DNA of 64,000 nucleotides from JASHVB01 sp035523995 (lineage in GTDB: Bacteria; Pseudomonadota; Alphaproteobacteria; Acetobacterales; Acetobacteraceae), in NCBI GenBank assembly GCA_035523995.1, contig DATKPQ010000072.1, positions 16,950 to 80,949 of the forward strand, written 5' to 3'. Each line of letters starts with the position of its first letter. Within the stretch, counting starts at the first letter, position 1. Shown here in pieces: positions 52,462 through 62,013 of the stretch. Both the position numbers and the translations under genes were made by a program. The notes under the pieces were generated by a model, which saw only the letters and a list, made by a program, of their open reading frames with translations, was not told where the DNA came from and made no database searches.

Positions 52462-53955
52462 TCAGACGCAGGAGCTCTCGGGGGCTTTCCCGACCTCGCA
52501 GTGAACGCCTTCGCCCGTCTCGTCACAGGTCTCGGGCGGATCGTGGTCGGCATAGAGGTTTGCAATGTCCTTGAAGGCGTCCTGGACGGCAACAAAGGCG
52601 TCGACGACGTCAGGATCGAATTGGGTGCCTTTGCCGCCGATAATGATGATGCTGGCTTGCTCGTGACTCATGGCGGGCTTGTAGACCCGGCGGCTGATCA
52701 GAGCGTCATAAACGTCGGCGAGCGCCATCAGGCGGGCTGAGATCGGGATATTGGTGCCGGCGAGCCGGCACGGGTAGCCGGTGCCATCCCATTTCTCATG
52801 GTGGCCGAGGGCAATTTCATAGACACAGCCGAGGAAGCCGACCTTCATGCCGAGCTGACTTTCGGCTTCCCGAATGGCATTGGCGCCGAGGCTGGTGTGG
52901 GTCTTCATGATCTCGATCTCTTCGGCACTGAGACGGCCCGGCTTGTGAAGAATGCTGTCGGGGATGCCGATTTTGCCGATGTCGTGCAGGGGGGCGGACT
53001 TGAACAAGATGTCGATCTGATTGTCGGTCAGGTAGCCGGTGAAACCTGGGTGGGTTTGGAGGCGGCGGGCCAGGATACGGACGTAGTGTTGCGTGCGACG
53101 GATGTGGTTGCCGGTTTCGTTGTCGCGGGTTTCCACCAGGGCAGCGATCGTGAGGATCGCGGCGTCCTGACTGGCTAGCAATTCATGGGTGCGGCGTTTG
53201 ACCTCGGCTTCGAGCAGCAAGTTCTGGCGCTTGAGAAAGTCCTTTGCCGTCTGGAGCGTGGTCTTGGTCGAGAAGTCTTTACGCAGCACGTATTCGCGCC
53301 ACCAACCGATGCCGGTGGGCAATACGAAGGTGGTGGCCGCCTGGTACGTCAAATAGAAGAATGCCGCGCGGTCGCCAGCCAACTCGGAATACATCGCGCC
53401 TTCGAACGCGATCAGGATAATCACGCCCGATACGAATGCGAAGTTGAACCGGACGCCGAGGATGACGAAGCAATAGAATTCAAGGAAGACAAAGTTGAGG
53501 ATGCCGACCCAGGACTTGAGGCCCAGGCCGCCCTGATGGTCGATGGCCAGCAGGACGCCAAACAGGCTTGTGGCGACAAGCGCGATGAACCCGGCCATGA
53601 CAGGCTGCCAGTGGCGGCGGGCGAAGGGGGTGAATGAGAGGCCGATGCCGGTGCCCAGGATGGGCAGGCAGAGTTGCAGCCGGTAGAAATTGGCTGTCAG
53701 CGATGGGGCGAAGAGAAAATCCGCGGCGAAATCGGCGAGGATCAGGACAAACCCGACCGTGAGGCTGGCCTGGGCGTAGCGATAGTAGAAGCGGTTATAG
53801 AAGCAGACAAAATCATGCTCGTACGCGGGATCATTGAAGGCGAGTATCGGGCGCAGCCTCAGGGCGTCGGGCGCCAGTCGCGCGCCATCATTGGCCCGTG
53901 CCGATCGGGTTAGATGTGTCGAGGAACCACCCAGCGGAGGGGATGAAGGCGGCAC
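52462..53955 (-). CDS. Membrane HD-GYP cyclic-di-GMP phosphodiesterase
   Basis: A 497-residue protein. Residues 50-225 contain about six hydrophobic helices (an uncharacterised membrane sensor). A short coiled coil (KDFLKRQNLLLEAEVKRR) leads to an HD-GYP domain (about 270-465): the HD pair is in APLHDIGKIGIPD and the GYP motif is in HHEKWDGTGYP, with LADVYDALIS. All metal and GYP residues are present, so degradation of c-di-GMP is plausible. The last ~25 residues are acidic with three Cys. It ends 263 bases before the OmpA-like gene start and is transcribed in the same direction. Confidence 0.87.
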   Translation of the reverse strand: MPPSSPPLGGSSTHLTRSARANDGARLAPDALRLRPILAFNDPAYEHDFVCFYNRFYYRYAQASLTVGFVLILADFAADFLFAPSLTANFYRLQLCLPILGTGIGLSFTPFARRHWQPVMAGFIALVATSLFGVLLAIDHQGGLGLKSWVGILNFVFLEFYCFVILGVRFNFAFVSGVIILIAFEGAMYSELAGDRAAFFYLTYQAATTFVLPTGIGWWREYVLRKDFSTKTTLQTAKDFLKRQNLLLEAEVKRRTHELLASQDAAILTIAALVETRDNETGNHIRRTQHYVRILARRLQTHPGFTGYLTDNQIDILFKSAPLHDIGKIGIPDSILHKPGRLSAEEIEIMKTHTSLGANAIREAESQLGMKVGFLGCVYEIALGHHEKWDGTGYPCRLAGTNIPISARLMALADVYDALISRRVYKPAMSHEQASIIIIGGKGTQFDPDVVDAFVAVQDAFKDIANLYADHDPPETCDETGEGVHCEVGKAPESSCV

Positions 53956-54115
53956 CGTCTGTTCTTTCTGGCCATGGATGCCGCTAGTATGATCGACAAG
54001 GGTTAATCGATCGTTTGCGCGGTCCTGGCACTTGGTCAGGGTCGCCCTGTTTTCGATCGGGCGGCGGACGCAACCGTGCCTGGTCGGGTTGTGCCGTTCG
54101 AGCGGAGGGGAGACA

Positions 54116-54529
54116 ATGGAAAGAGTTGCTCAATGCCACTGCGGCTCGCTGCGTGCGATAACGTCCGGCGAGCCGTTATTGGTCAATGTATGTCACTGCA
54201 AGGCCTGCCAGCGTAGAACCGGGGCACCGGCAGGTAGCGGTGCCGCCTTCGCGAAGACGCAGGTCAGGGTCGAAGGCCCCAGCAAGGTTTTCGAACGAGA
54301 CGGGCAGTCAGGTCGCAAGGTTCGATTCTATTTTTGTCCCAACTGCGGAACGTCCTTGTATTGGGAAGCTGATGCCCGGCCGGACTGGTATGGCGTTGCG
54401 GTCGGAGCGTTCGCCGATCCGGACTTTCCCGCACCATCAGTGTCCATTTTTGAAGAATCGAAGCACGTATGGGTGAAGCTGCCCGATGATATGAAACATT
54501 TACCAGGCACCAGTATGCCTGCCACGTGA
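54116..54529 (+). CDS. GFA-family zinc protein
   Basis: A 137-residue GFA-fold protein with C-x-C near residue 8 (QCHCGSL), the second site CHCKACQRR, and FYFCPNCGTSLYWE closing the structural zinc site. ATG 54116 follows GGAGGGGAGACA, a strong ribosome binding site; the frame extends upstream to 54032 without features. It is unrelated in detail to the GFA gene at 41699 beyond the fold. Function unknown; perhaps thiol or aldehyde chemistry. It stands alone, divergent from the HD-GYP gene. Confidence 0.87.
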   Translation: MERVAQCHCGSLRAITSGEPLLVNVCHCKACQRRTGAPAGSGAAFAKTQVRVEGPSKVFERDGQSGRKVRFYFCPNCGTSLYWEADARPDWYGVAVGAFADPDFPAPSVSIFEESKHVWVKLPDDMKHLPGTSMPAT

Positions 54530-54639
54530 GTGCACGCTGTTGTATTTCCTGCGGCTCTGGCGGCGCCATGTGGCGGTTCGTACTGCCGTGGCATTAGTGG
54601 TTTATGTGGCAACAGGAACCTGAATGCCGCACGGGATTT

Positions 54640-54740
54640 GAAGGTCTTGCGAGAGAAGCGAAGCACGCCACGCCAAGACAACGTGTGATCGCCCGTTGGG
54701 GATTGCTTCGCTTCGCACGCATTGACATGTGGCGCGGGCA
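54640..54740. repeat. CATTGCGAGG-family inverted repeat
   Basis: CTTGCGAGAGAAGCGAAGCA near 54648 is roughly mirrored by GATTGCTTCGCTTCGCACGC and TTGACATG near 54700-54727. It lies between the convergent GFA and glycosyltransferase genes, and may act as their joint 3' stem-loop. Confidence 0.55.
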
Positions 54741-54761
54741 CCATCCGTCAGGGTCATAACG

Positions 54762-57700
54762 CTAGGCCACGACCAGCGGCCGCCAGGTACTGGCCGCTGA
54801 ACTCGCCGGCCCCAATACGGACTCAACCGCCGCGGCATAGCCGGCGGCATCGTTTTCCCGCCGCAGCCGTTCCAGCGCGTTCTCCCGCAGCGTACCCCAC
54901 AATGACGGATCGCGGTATAGCCGCACCGCCTGCCGCGCAAACGCCTCGGGATCGGTGACCGGCGCGGTCAGCAGTTCGTGCCCGTCCTGCCAATCGAGCT
55001 GCCGGCTGAGCAATTCCGTTGCCACGACAGGCAGGCCGAAGGACGCGGCCTCGTGCACCTTATAGGGCGTGCCGGCGGCGATGCGCGTTGGGGCAATCAA
55101 CAATCGATGCGAGCCGTATAACGGTGCGGTGTCGGGAACCATGCCGCGCAGCGTCACGCGCGGATGGTCCCGGAAGCGGTCCAGCGACACCTCGGGCGCG
55201 GTATAGCCGACCACCGTCAGGCGCGTCTCCCAGCGCAGCTCATGCTCGATCAAGGGCAGCACCGCATCGACGAACCAGCACAGGCTGTCGAAATTGGGGC
55301 TGTCGGGCTGGTGCATCGCGCCGATGAACAACATGCCGGCGCGGCGGTCGAATGGCCGGGGTGTCGGCCGCAGTTCCCGAACGTGGCCGATCACGGCGAC
55401 GTTGGCGCAGCCGAGGTCGCGCAGGACCTGCGCTTCGGCCTGGTTCACCGCGACGATGGTTTGGCAGCGGTGGGCGTTGGCGAATTCCTGCCGCAGCGCG
55501 GTCTCCAGGTCGAATGCCTTGGCGGCCAGTGCCGCATGCTCTGCCTGACGCAGGGCAGCGATCGCCTCGGTGTCCAGCACGATCTGGGGATGCGGATCAT
55601 TCGCCTGCAGCGCCCGGTCAAAGATCGGCAGAACGAGATCCAGATTGTGGGTGCGGGAAACCCAGATCGCATCGTAATAGCCGACTCGTTCTTGCAGGAA
55701 CTCGCGCAGCCGGCCGAGGCCGCGATCATGCATGATCTCCACGGTGTCCGGCATGTCGGCGTAGACAGCGGGCGGTTCGAAATGGCCCGGCGTGACCGGA
55801 AAGACCGTTACCCCGTAGCCCATCGCCGCCATCGTGTGGACTAGGTCGTTGGCGCGCACGAAACCCGAGCCGAGCGAGCGCAGCGGCAGCGTGTCCTCGA
55901 TGAAAAGGATGCGGCGGCTGCGAGGACCGGCGTGACGGGCGAAGGCGGCCGCATTTGCATCGGGCGTGGATGGGCGGTTCTGCAGCCAATCCTGGTGCTT
56001 GTCGCTGAATACATGCTGCGCGGCGGCAAGGTCCGGCTGATTTGGCCAGGTTGCGTTGCGCGCCATGCGATAGAGGGCAACAGCGGGATCGTACACGACG
56101 CGAAACCCGGCCTGCTGGATACGCACACACAGGTCGACATCTTCGAAGCTGCCGGGTGAGAACGTGTCGTCGAAGCCTTCGAGCTGCTGCAGCAAGGATG
56201 TTCGGACCAGCAGGAAGGTGCCGGAGCAATAATCAACGTCACGGCGGAAGGTGGCTTCCGGCACCAGCGGCGACGCGCTGGGCTGGTACGGCTGCACGGA
56301 GCCATTGCGCCAGATGATGCCGCCGGCTTCATCCAGCAAACCCTCTGGACGGACGATCCTGGCCCCTACCGCGCCGATCGTTGCTGCCGATGCCAGGCAA
56401 CGCAACGCCGCGGGCAGTGCATCCGGCAAGAACTCGACGTCGTTGGACAGAAGCAATGTTGTGTCGGCGCGTGGTGCCATCAGGCCGGCGTTGGCGCCGG
56501 CAAGCGGGCCGATATCCGCGTCGAACCGCATCACCTGCGCGCCACGAACATAGCGCGCGATGTTGCGGGTCTCGTCGGTCGAGCCGCTGTCCACCAGGAT
56601 CAATTCGACGCTGCCGGCCAGGTTGGCGCGCAGCGATGCCAGCGTGGCGAGGGTCAGCGGCAGGCCGTCGTGCAACACCATGATGACGCTGACCACTGGC
56701 GTGTCGGCGACCGTGAAATCGAGCGGCGCGCGGCCCAGGAGTTGTGCCAAGACATCCGCCTTGCGGCGGAACACGGTGCTGGCCTGCCCCTCGGTCGGAC
56801 GTTCCTCCGGCGGGGGCGCCGGCAGCAGACCCTGATGGCGGCCGATCAGCAGCCAATGCGCGAAGGCGTTGGCCGCGCGGCCATGGTCCAGGTCGTCGCG
56901 GACCCGCGGCTGGGCGGCATACCACCGCAAATTGATCGAGGTGCAGGGCGCGCGCAGTTCGAGCGCACCATGCAGCAGGAAATGGGCATAGCCATTGCGG
57001 CGTTCGCGGCGTTCCACGGTCTCGGCGACGCCAGGATTCTGCGTCAGGTAGAAATGCTCTGAGAATTGCGGAAGCGGATCGAATTTGCCGGGCGTGTCGT
57101 TGCACAGGTAATGGTGCAACGCGCTGCGCCAGGTGCCGGCTGCCATTGCCTCTGCAACCTGCGGATATTGCTGGAGGTACCAGGTGGGATCGAATAACGG
57201 GCTGGTGCGCGGTTCAGGAACCGGGGCGGCGATGCGCTCGATGTAGTGGCGGAAAGGCCCCTGCTGGCGCGCGAGCGCGGCCTCTTCTGCGTCCAGGCCG
57301 GAGAGGAAAAAGTCGGCATCGAACAGGGCATGGCCGATGCGGCCTTCCCCGGCGCCATGCCGCAGAAAGTGGTCGTAGCCGTTGACGAGGTGGTGGGCGG
57401 CCAATGTCTCGTCCGTCAGATCGACCGCGTATTGGCGGCGGTACCAGGTTTCATCGAACAGCCAGTGAGGCGATCGTGCCTGGCCCCCGCGGCAGTAGGC
57501 GTCGAAGGCGGAGGCGAAATGGCCATTGCGCACCATTGCGTCGATCGCGGGATAGGTACGGCGGTGCCAGGACTCGTCGAAGAACATGTTGGGGCAATGA
57601 CCGCGTTGCTGGCCATCACCGAGATACCAGGCCAGTACCGTGGCCGGCTGCTCGTCTTGCAGGGCTTCCAACACGTTGGGATAGGCTTGCAGATACCAGA

Positions 57701-57779
57701 CGGCGTCGAACACGGCCCAGGCGATTGGGGTTTCGCCTGGCAGTTTCAGGACGTCGCGGGCGGGACGGTCAATCGGCAT
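54762..57779 (-). CDS. Double glycosyltransferase (GT2 + GT4-like) with N-terminal FDxxWYLxxYP repeats
   Basis: A 1005-residue cytoplasmic protein with three parts. Residues about 20-320 contain seven degenerate repeats around FD..WYL..YP.V (AVFDAVWYLQAYPNV, LFDETWYRRQYAV, PLFDPTWYLQQYPQV, and so on), each followed by a HYL/HFLRHG element. Residues about 345-560 are a GT2 domain: VSVIMVLHDG, ELILVDSGSTDET, and LLLSNDVEF in the metal-binding position. Residues about 620-995 form a GT4-like half with MLFIGAMHQPDSPNFDSL, LTVVGY and KVHEAASFGLPVVAT. It likely builds a surface or extracellular glycan. A standalone gene flanked by repeats on both sides. Confidence 0.83.
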   Translation of the reverse strand: MPIDRPARDVLKLPGETPIAWAVFDAVWYLQAYPNVLEALQDEQPATVLAWYLGDGQQRGHCPNMFFDESWHRRTYPAIDAMVRNGHFASAFDAYCRGGQARSPHWLFDETWYRRQYAVDLTDETLAAHHLVNGYDHFLRHGAGEGRIGHALFDADFFLSGLDAEEAALARQQGPFRHYIERIAAPVPEPRTSPLFDPTWYLQQYPQVAEAMAAGTWRSALHHYLCNDTPGKFDPLPQFSEHFYLTQNPGVAETVERRERRNGYAHFLLHGALELRAPCTSINLRWYAAQPRVRDDLDHGRAANAFAHWLLIGRHQGLLPAPPPEERPTEGQASTVFRRKADVLAQLLGRAPLDFTVADTPVVSVIMVLHDGLPLTLATLASLRANLAGSVELILVDSGSTDETRNIARYVRGAQVMRFDADIGPLAGANAGLMAPRADTTLLLSNDVEFLPDALPAALRCLASAATIGAVGARIVRPEGLLDEAGGIIWRNGSVQPYQPSASPLVPEATFRRDVDYCSGTFLLVRTSLLQQLEGFDDTFSPGSFEDVDLCVRIQQAGFRVVYDPAVALYRMARNATWPNQPDLAAAQHVFSDKHQDWLQNRPSTPDANAAAFARHAGPRSRRILFIEDTLPLRSLGSGFVRANDLVHTMAAMGYGVTVFPVTPGHFEPPAVYADMPDTVEIMHDRGLGRLREFLQERVGYYDAIWVSRTHNLDLVLPIFDRALQANDPHPQIVLDTEAIAALRQAEHAALAAKAFDLETALRQEFANAHRCQTIVAVNQAEAQVLRDLGCANVAVIGHVRELRPTPRPFDRRAGMLFIGAMHQPDSPNFDSLCWFVDAVLPLIEHELRWETRLTVVGYTAPEVSLDRFRDHPRVTLRGMVPDTAPLYGSHRLLIAPTRIAAGTPYKVHEAASFGLPVVATELLSRQLDWQDGHELLTAPVTDPEAFARQAVRLYRDPSLWGTLRENALERLRRENDAAGYAAAVESVLGPASSAASTWRPLVVA

Positions 57780-57784
57780 CAGCG

Positions 57785-58044
57785 CAGCATGAGGTCATTG
57801 CAAATATCGTGTCATTGCGACGAGCGAAGCGATGAAGCAGTCCCGTGCACATGAGCGGTCGTACGGGATGAAGGGGATCGCTTCGTCGCGGTGTTCCTGA
57901 CACGAAACAACGTCGCCCTCTCCCCCTGACCTTGGTCCGTTTCGTGGCCCAAGCCCACAGGGAGAGGGGGAACCCTTCGGTGTGCTGCGGTTTCATCCAG
58001 TCGCGGGTCGGCCGCGCCGGCCGGTGGTGGACTTGCAATGACGA
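57785..58044. repeat. Adjacent copies of both repeat families
   Basis: Bases 57809-57903 form an inverted repeat (GTGTCATTGCGACG...GACAC) of the CATTGCGAGG type. Directly next to it, 57911-58040 holds a CTCTCCC-type copy: CCTCTCCCCCTGAC, CTTGGTCCGTTTCGTGGCCC (57931-57950), AGGGAGAGGGGG, and the tail CGCGGGTCGGCCGCGCCGG. The pair fills the space between the glycosyltransferase start and the CoA transferase stop. Confidence 0.7.
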
Positions 58045-58045
58045 T

Positions 58046-59284
58046 TCAACTCCGCCGCTTTTCGTGTAGTACACCCTCGCGCTGTAAGGCGGCGATGTCG
58101 GCTTCCGAATAACCGTGCCGCTTCAGCACCGCGGCGCCGTCCTGCCCGAAGCGTGGCGGCGGACGGCGCGTGCCGCCGGGCGTGCGGGACAGTTTGATCG
58201 GCGTGCCGAGGCCCTTGTACCAATCGAGCTCGGTGACCATGTCGCGGTGCGCGGTGTGCGGCGCGCCGACGGCTTCGTCGACCGGCAGTACCGGCCCGGC
58301 GGGCACGCCGTTGCGGATCAGCCGGTCCGCGAGTTCGTGGCCATCATGCTGCGCAAAAGCCGCGGCCAGGGCTTCGCCCAGGGCGTGGCGATTGACATTC
58401 CGTTCGCCGTTATTGGCGAAGCGCGGGTCGCCGGCGAGTTCCGGCCGGCCGATCAGTTCGCACAGTTTCCGGAATTGGCCGTTGTTGCCGCTGGCGATGA
58501 AGATGTCGCAGGTCCGGGTGGGATACTTGTCGTAGGGGACCAGGTTGGGATGCGGATTGCCGGTGCCGGCGGGACGCTTGCCGTTCAGGAAATAGTTGGC
58601 GGCTTGCGGATGCAGCAGCGCCATGCCGCAGTCGTACAGCGTCATGTCAAGGTACTGGCCGCGGCCGGAATGCACGCGCTCGTGCAGCGCCATCAGGACG
58701 CCGATGGCGGAATAGAGGCCGGTGCCCATGTCCACGATCGCGGTGCCGAGCCGCATAGGGCCGGTGGATGCGTCGCCGTTCACGCTCATCAGCCCGGTCA
58801 TCGCTTGCAGGATCGCGTCGTAGCCCGGCAGGCCGCCCAACGGACCGTCGCCGCCGAAGCCGGAAATGCGGCAGTGGATCAGGCCGGGGAAGCGGTGCTG
58901 CAGCACGTCGTGGTAGCCCAGCCCCCATTTCTCCATCGATCCGGGCTTGAAATTCTCGGTCAGCACGTCCGCGCCTTTCAGCAGACGGAGCAAGACCTCC
59001 TTGCCGGCCGGCTTGCCGATATCCAGCGAGATCGCGTGCTTGTTGCGGTTGACGCCGATGAAATAGCTGGCGTCGCCCTCGTGGAAGGGCGGGCCCCAGT
59101 CGCGCACCTCGTCACCCTGGGGCGGCTCGATCTTGATGACCTCGGCGCCGTGGTCCGACAGGATCATGGTGCAGTATGGGCCGCCGAGCACGCGGGTGAG
59201 GTCGATCACCTTGATGCCGGCGAGCGCGCCTGGGGAGCGGGCCAGCGCCTTGCCGGCCGCGACGGGAGATAGGGTTGCGTCCAT
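58046..59284 (-). CDS. CaiB/BaiF family (class III) CoA-transferase
   Basis: A 412-residue class III CoA-transferase, which moves CoA between carboxylic acids by anhydride chemistry. Features are IKVIDLTRVLGGPYCTMILSDHGAEVIKIE near the N-terminus, the catalytic Asp in AIVDMGTGLYSAIG, and NPHPNLVPYDKYPT with IASGNNGQF for CoA contact. The substrate acid cannot be told. It is monocistronic on the minus strand. The first ~18 residues (SPVAAGKALARSPG) precede the conserved domain. Confidence 0.92.
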   Translation of the reverse strand: MDATLSPVAAGKALARSPGALAGIKVIDLTRVLGGPYCTMILSDHGAEVIKIEPPQGDEVRDWGPPFHEGDASYFIGVNRNKHAISLDIGKPAGKEVLLRLLKGADVLTENFKPGSMEKWGLGYHDVLQHRFPGLIHCRISGFGGDGPLGGLPGYDAILQAMTGLMSVNGDASTGPMRLGTAIVDMGTGLYSAIGVLMALHERVHSGRGQYLDMTLYDCGMALLHPQAANYFLNGKRPAGTGNPHPNLVPYDKYPTRTCDIFIASGNNGQFRKLCELIGRPELAGDPRFANNGERNVNRHALGEALAAAFAQHDGHELADRLIRNGVPAGPVLPVDEAVGAPHTAHRDMVTELDWYKGLGTPIKLSRTPGGTRRPPPRFGQDGAAVLKRHGYSEADIAALQREGVLHEKRRS

Positions 59285-59800
59285 GACCGGCGTTTAACAC
59301 TCCGACGGCGCCGGCGGGAGGGGCGGTCAGCGGAGGCGGCCTCCCCAAGGCTGGCCAAGCAGCGATTGACTAGCAATCGCATCTGGGCTCGGCCCGAGGT
59401 CCGACGGTTGGCGTGGCGTCGTTGAAGCATCGATCGCTACCGCGGTACGTTCTGTCTGCGCTTATTTGCATTGCTAACATTCAGAACCGTCGCCGCTCGC
59501 GGAGATTCCCATATCGTTTGTGAGATGGCTCCGAAGATCCCAACTGCTCCGAAGCACCGCGTGCATCAGCGTGTACCCGCTTCAATCTGCGTACCACCCT
59601 TGCTTTGCTGCCCACGGCACGTACTCGTCATCGCGTCAGGGATTTGGTTGCTGCTTCCGGCCGCGCTGTGTTCATCCGCGGTTCAACATCGCCGGTACGT
59701 GACCTATCCTCGGCTGATCATTTACAACTCCGCTATTGTAATGTCGCTCGCTCGCTGATCCTGGCCAAGTTTCGACACGATTACCGGAAGACGCAAAATT
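59285..59800. other. 516-base gene-free region
   Basis: Lies upstream of the CoA-transferase and downstream of the glycosylase (both minus strand). It has lower G+C than the genes around it, particularly 59450-59520 and 59700-59800. A 95-residue frame on the plus strand (59471-59758) has a hydrophobic stretch but no convincing start or codon pattern. I see no RNA gene or large repeat. Confidence 0.4.
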
Positions 59801-60439
59801 TCAGGCTCGGGACGACGGTTTCCCAGCGCGTTTCGCCTCATCCGAGGCGCGCCACAAATACCACGCGGCGAGAGACCGGTGCGGTGCCCAGACGCGGCCG
59901 ATCTCGGCCAGTTCCTTCGGCTTCGGCTGCGCTTCCAGCTTGTGCAGCGCGCGGTAGCCATCGCGCACGCCGAAATCGTCCACCGGCAATATGTCGGGAC
60001 GGCCAAGCGTGAAGATCAGCAGCATCTCCACCGTCCAGCGTCCGACGCCGCGGATCGTGGTGAGGCGTTCGATCAGTGCGTCATCCGACAGGCGCGTGGA
60101 TTCGCGGCGGGTCGGGATCGTGCCGTCGAGCGTTGCGGCAGCAATGGCGCGGATGCAGGCGATCTTGGTGGCGGAGAAGCCACAGGCACGCAGTACGGCG
60201 TCCTCGGTGGCCAGCACCTGCGCCGGGGTGGGAAAGGACTGGCCGGGATAGAGGGCTTCAAAGCGCCCCAGGATGGCCAATGCCGCGCGGCCGTGCAGTT
60301 GCTGGTGGGCAATGGCGCGGGTCAGCGCCTCGTACGGGCTGCGCCGCTTCTCTACCACAAGCGCCGGCGGGCCGACGCGGCGGATCAGCGCGGCAAAGCG
60401 CCGGTCGCGGCTGAGATGGCGAATCGCGTCTTCGGACAT
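59801..60439 (-). CDS. DNA-3-methyladenine glycosylase II (AlkA-like)
   Basis: A 212-residue HhH-GPD DNA glycosylase, which removes alkylated bases. The helix-hairpin-helix is LTTIRGVGRWTVEMLL; the catalytic Asp lies in DILPVDDFGVRDG. AIAHQQLHGRAALAIL and SATKIACIRAIA are typical of the AlkA branch; the AlkA N-terminal domain is missing, as in small bacterial forms. No iron-sulfur Cys cluster is present, which argues against Nth/MutY. ATG 60439 (MSEDAIRHL) is preferred to a TTG at 60448. Confidence 0.9.
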   Translation of the reverse strand: MSEDAIRHLSRDRRFAALIRRVGPPALVVEKRRSPYEALTRAIAHQQLHGRAALAILGRFEALYPGQSFPTPAQVLATEDAVLRACGFSATKIACIRAIAAATLDGTIPTRRESTRLSDDALIERLTTIRGVGRWTVEMLLIFTLGRPDILPVDDFGVRDGYRALHKLEAQPKPKELAEIGRVWAPHRSLAAWYLWRASDEAKRAGKPSSRA

Positions 60440-60554
60440 GGGACGCAACTATCGCCAGGCAGCATGCTCCGAACAATGCCGCTGTGTGCTGGCTTTCGCC
60501 GTAACCGGCGAGCGCCTATCTGCTGCGGTGCAACGACGGGATGGAGAGCCGCGC

Positions 60555-61340
60555 ATGAGCCTGAAGCGAAAAGTCGCCGTGGTGACTGGCTCGACCAGCG
60601 GCATCGGTCTGGGCATTGCCCGGGCCTTGGCAACGTCAGGGGCCGACCTGATGCTGAACGGGTTCGGCGATCCGGCTGCGATCGAGCAAGAACGCGCCCG
60701 GATCGCGGCGTCCTTCGGCGTGCGCGTGGGCTACAGCCCGGCGGATATGTCCAAGCCAGAGCAGATCGCCGGCATGGTGGCGGACGCGGAAAGAACTTTG
60801 GGCGCGGTGGACATCCTGGTGAACAATGCCGGCATCCAATACGTCGCCAATATCGAGGACTTTCCCCCCGAGCGGTGGGATGCGATCATCGCCATCAATC
60901 TCTCGGCCGTGTTCCACGCGATGAAGGCGGCGATTCCGGGCATGAAGCGGCGGGGGTGGGGGCGGATCATCAACATTGCCTCGGCGCACGGCTTGGTCGC
61001 GAGCATGCAAAAGGTTGCCTATGTCGCGGCGAAGCATGGCGTGGTGGGGATGACCAAGGTTGCCGCGATCGAGTTGGCCAACTCAGGCGTCACGGTGAAT
61101 GCGATCTGCCCCGGCTGGGTGAAAACGCCCCTGGTGGAACGGCAGTTGGAGGCGCGCGCTGGTCAGGAGGGTATTAGCGTCGAACAAGCGGCGGAGCGCT
61201 TCCTGGCAGAGAAGCAGCCGATGCTGCGTTTCTCCACACCGGAAGGTATCGGCGCGCTGGCGGTGTTTCTGTGCTCCGATGGCGCCGGGACGATCACCGG
61301 CGCGCCACTGTCGATCGATGGCGGCTGGGTGGCGCAATAG
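60555..61340 (+). CDS. bdhA: 3-hydroxybutyrate dehydrogenase
   Basis: A 261-residue short-chain dehydrogenase. GSTSGIG (residues 12-18) binds NAD, NNAG is at about 93-96, and the catalytic Ser, Tyr and Lys lie in NIASAHGLVAS and YVAAKHG. The segments IQYVANIEDFPPERWDAIIAINL and the closing LSIDGGWVAQ are characteristic of D-3-hydroxybutyrate dehydrogenases, which interconvert hydroxybutyrate and acetoacetate in PHB metabolism. ATG 60555 was chosen by homology; a frame open to 60273 overlaps the AlkA gene. Confidence 0.9.
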   Translation: MSLKRKVAVVTGSTSGIGLGIARALATSGADLMLNGFGDPAAIEQERARIAASFGVRVGYSPADMSKPEQIAGMVADAERTLGAVDILVNNAGIQYVANIEDFPPERWDAIIAINLSAVFHAMKAAIPGMKRRGWGRIINIASAHGLVASMQKVAYVAAKHGVVGMTKVAAIELANSGVTVNAICPGWVKTPLVERQLEARAGQEGISVEQAAERFLAEKQPMLRFSTPEGIGALAVFLCSDGAGTITGAPLSIDGGWVAQ

Positions 61341-61419
61341 TCGCCTTCGCACCGTCGTAGCCACGGGATTGCCGACCGGTGTAGAAGCAATTCGAACCTG
61401 CCGCGGAACCGGGTGAGAA

Positions 61420-62013
61420 ATGCACGAAATCGAGCGCTTCGCCGCCATGATGACCAAATCCGCCGAGCTGAAGCGGCGGATCGCGACCGAACTGGCGGAC
61501 GCCGTGATCCGCGTGGTGGATGCCAGCGAAAGCAGCATCCGCGGCGGGGGAAAACTGATCTTCTGCGGCAATGGCGGTTCGGCGGCGGATAGCCAGCACC
61601 TGGCAACCGAGCTGCTGATCCGGCTGCGCGGCGCAGTGGAGCGGGAATCCTGGCCGGCGCTGGCGCTGACCCTGGATCCGGCGATGCTGACCGCGTGCGG
61701 CAATGATTACGGCTATGAGCGCGTGTTTGAACGGCCGCTGCGCGGGCTGGGACGGCGGGGGGATGTGTTGTTCGGCATCACCACGTCGGGCCGCTCGCCC
61801 AATGTGGTGAAGGCGCTGGGGGCGGCGCGGGAGATGGGGATCGTCACCGTCGGATTGCTCGGCGGCGGCGGAGAGCCGGCGATGGGGCTGTGCGACCACG
61901 TGCTGCTGGTGCCGGACAAGGAGACGGCGCGGATCCAGGAATGCCACATTGCGCTCGGCCACGCGGTGCTGGAATTGCTGGAGGACCGCCTGGTCGCGCG
62001 TCCCGTCGCGTGA
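61420..62013 (+). CDS. gmhA: Phosphoheptose isomerase-like SIS-domain protein
   Basis: A 197-residue SIS-fold protein of the GmhA type, which converts sedoheptulose 7-phosphate to D-glycero-D-manno-heptose 7-phosphate for LPS core. CGNGGSAADSQHLATEL (about 47-63) binds the sugar phosphate, and FGITTSGRSPNVVKAL is the second SIS loop; the conserved His near the C-terminus is in IQECHIALGHAVLE. Whether heptose is really made here depends on gmhB, hldE and others, which are outside. Its stop overlaps the next gene as GTGA. Confidence 0.87.
   Translation: MHEIERFAAMMTKSAELKRRIATELADAVIRVVDASESSIRGGGKLIFCGNGGSAADSQHLATELLIRLRGAVERESWPALALTLDPAMLTACGNDYGYERVFERPLRGLGRRGDVLFGITTSGRSPNVVKALGAAREMGIVTVGLLGGGGEPAMGLCDHVLLVPDKETARIQECHIALGHAVLELLEDRLVARPVA

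Noticed and set aside
59471..59758. A 95-residue plus-strand frame with a hydrophobic segment.
   Set aside because: It lacks a ribosome binding site, typical codon pattern or any motif; left as intergenic.
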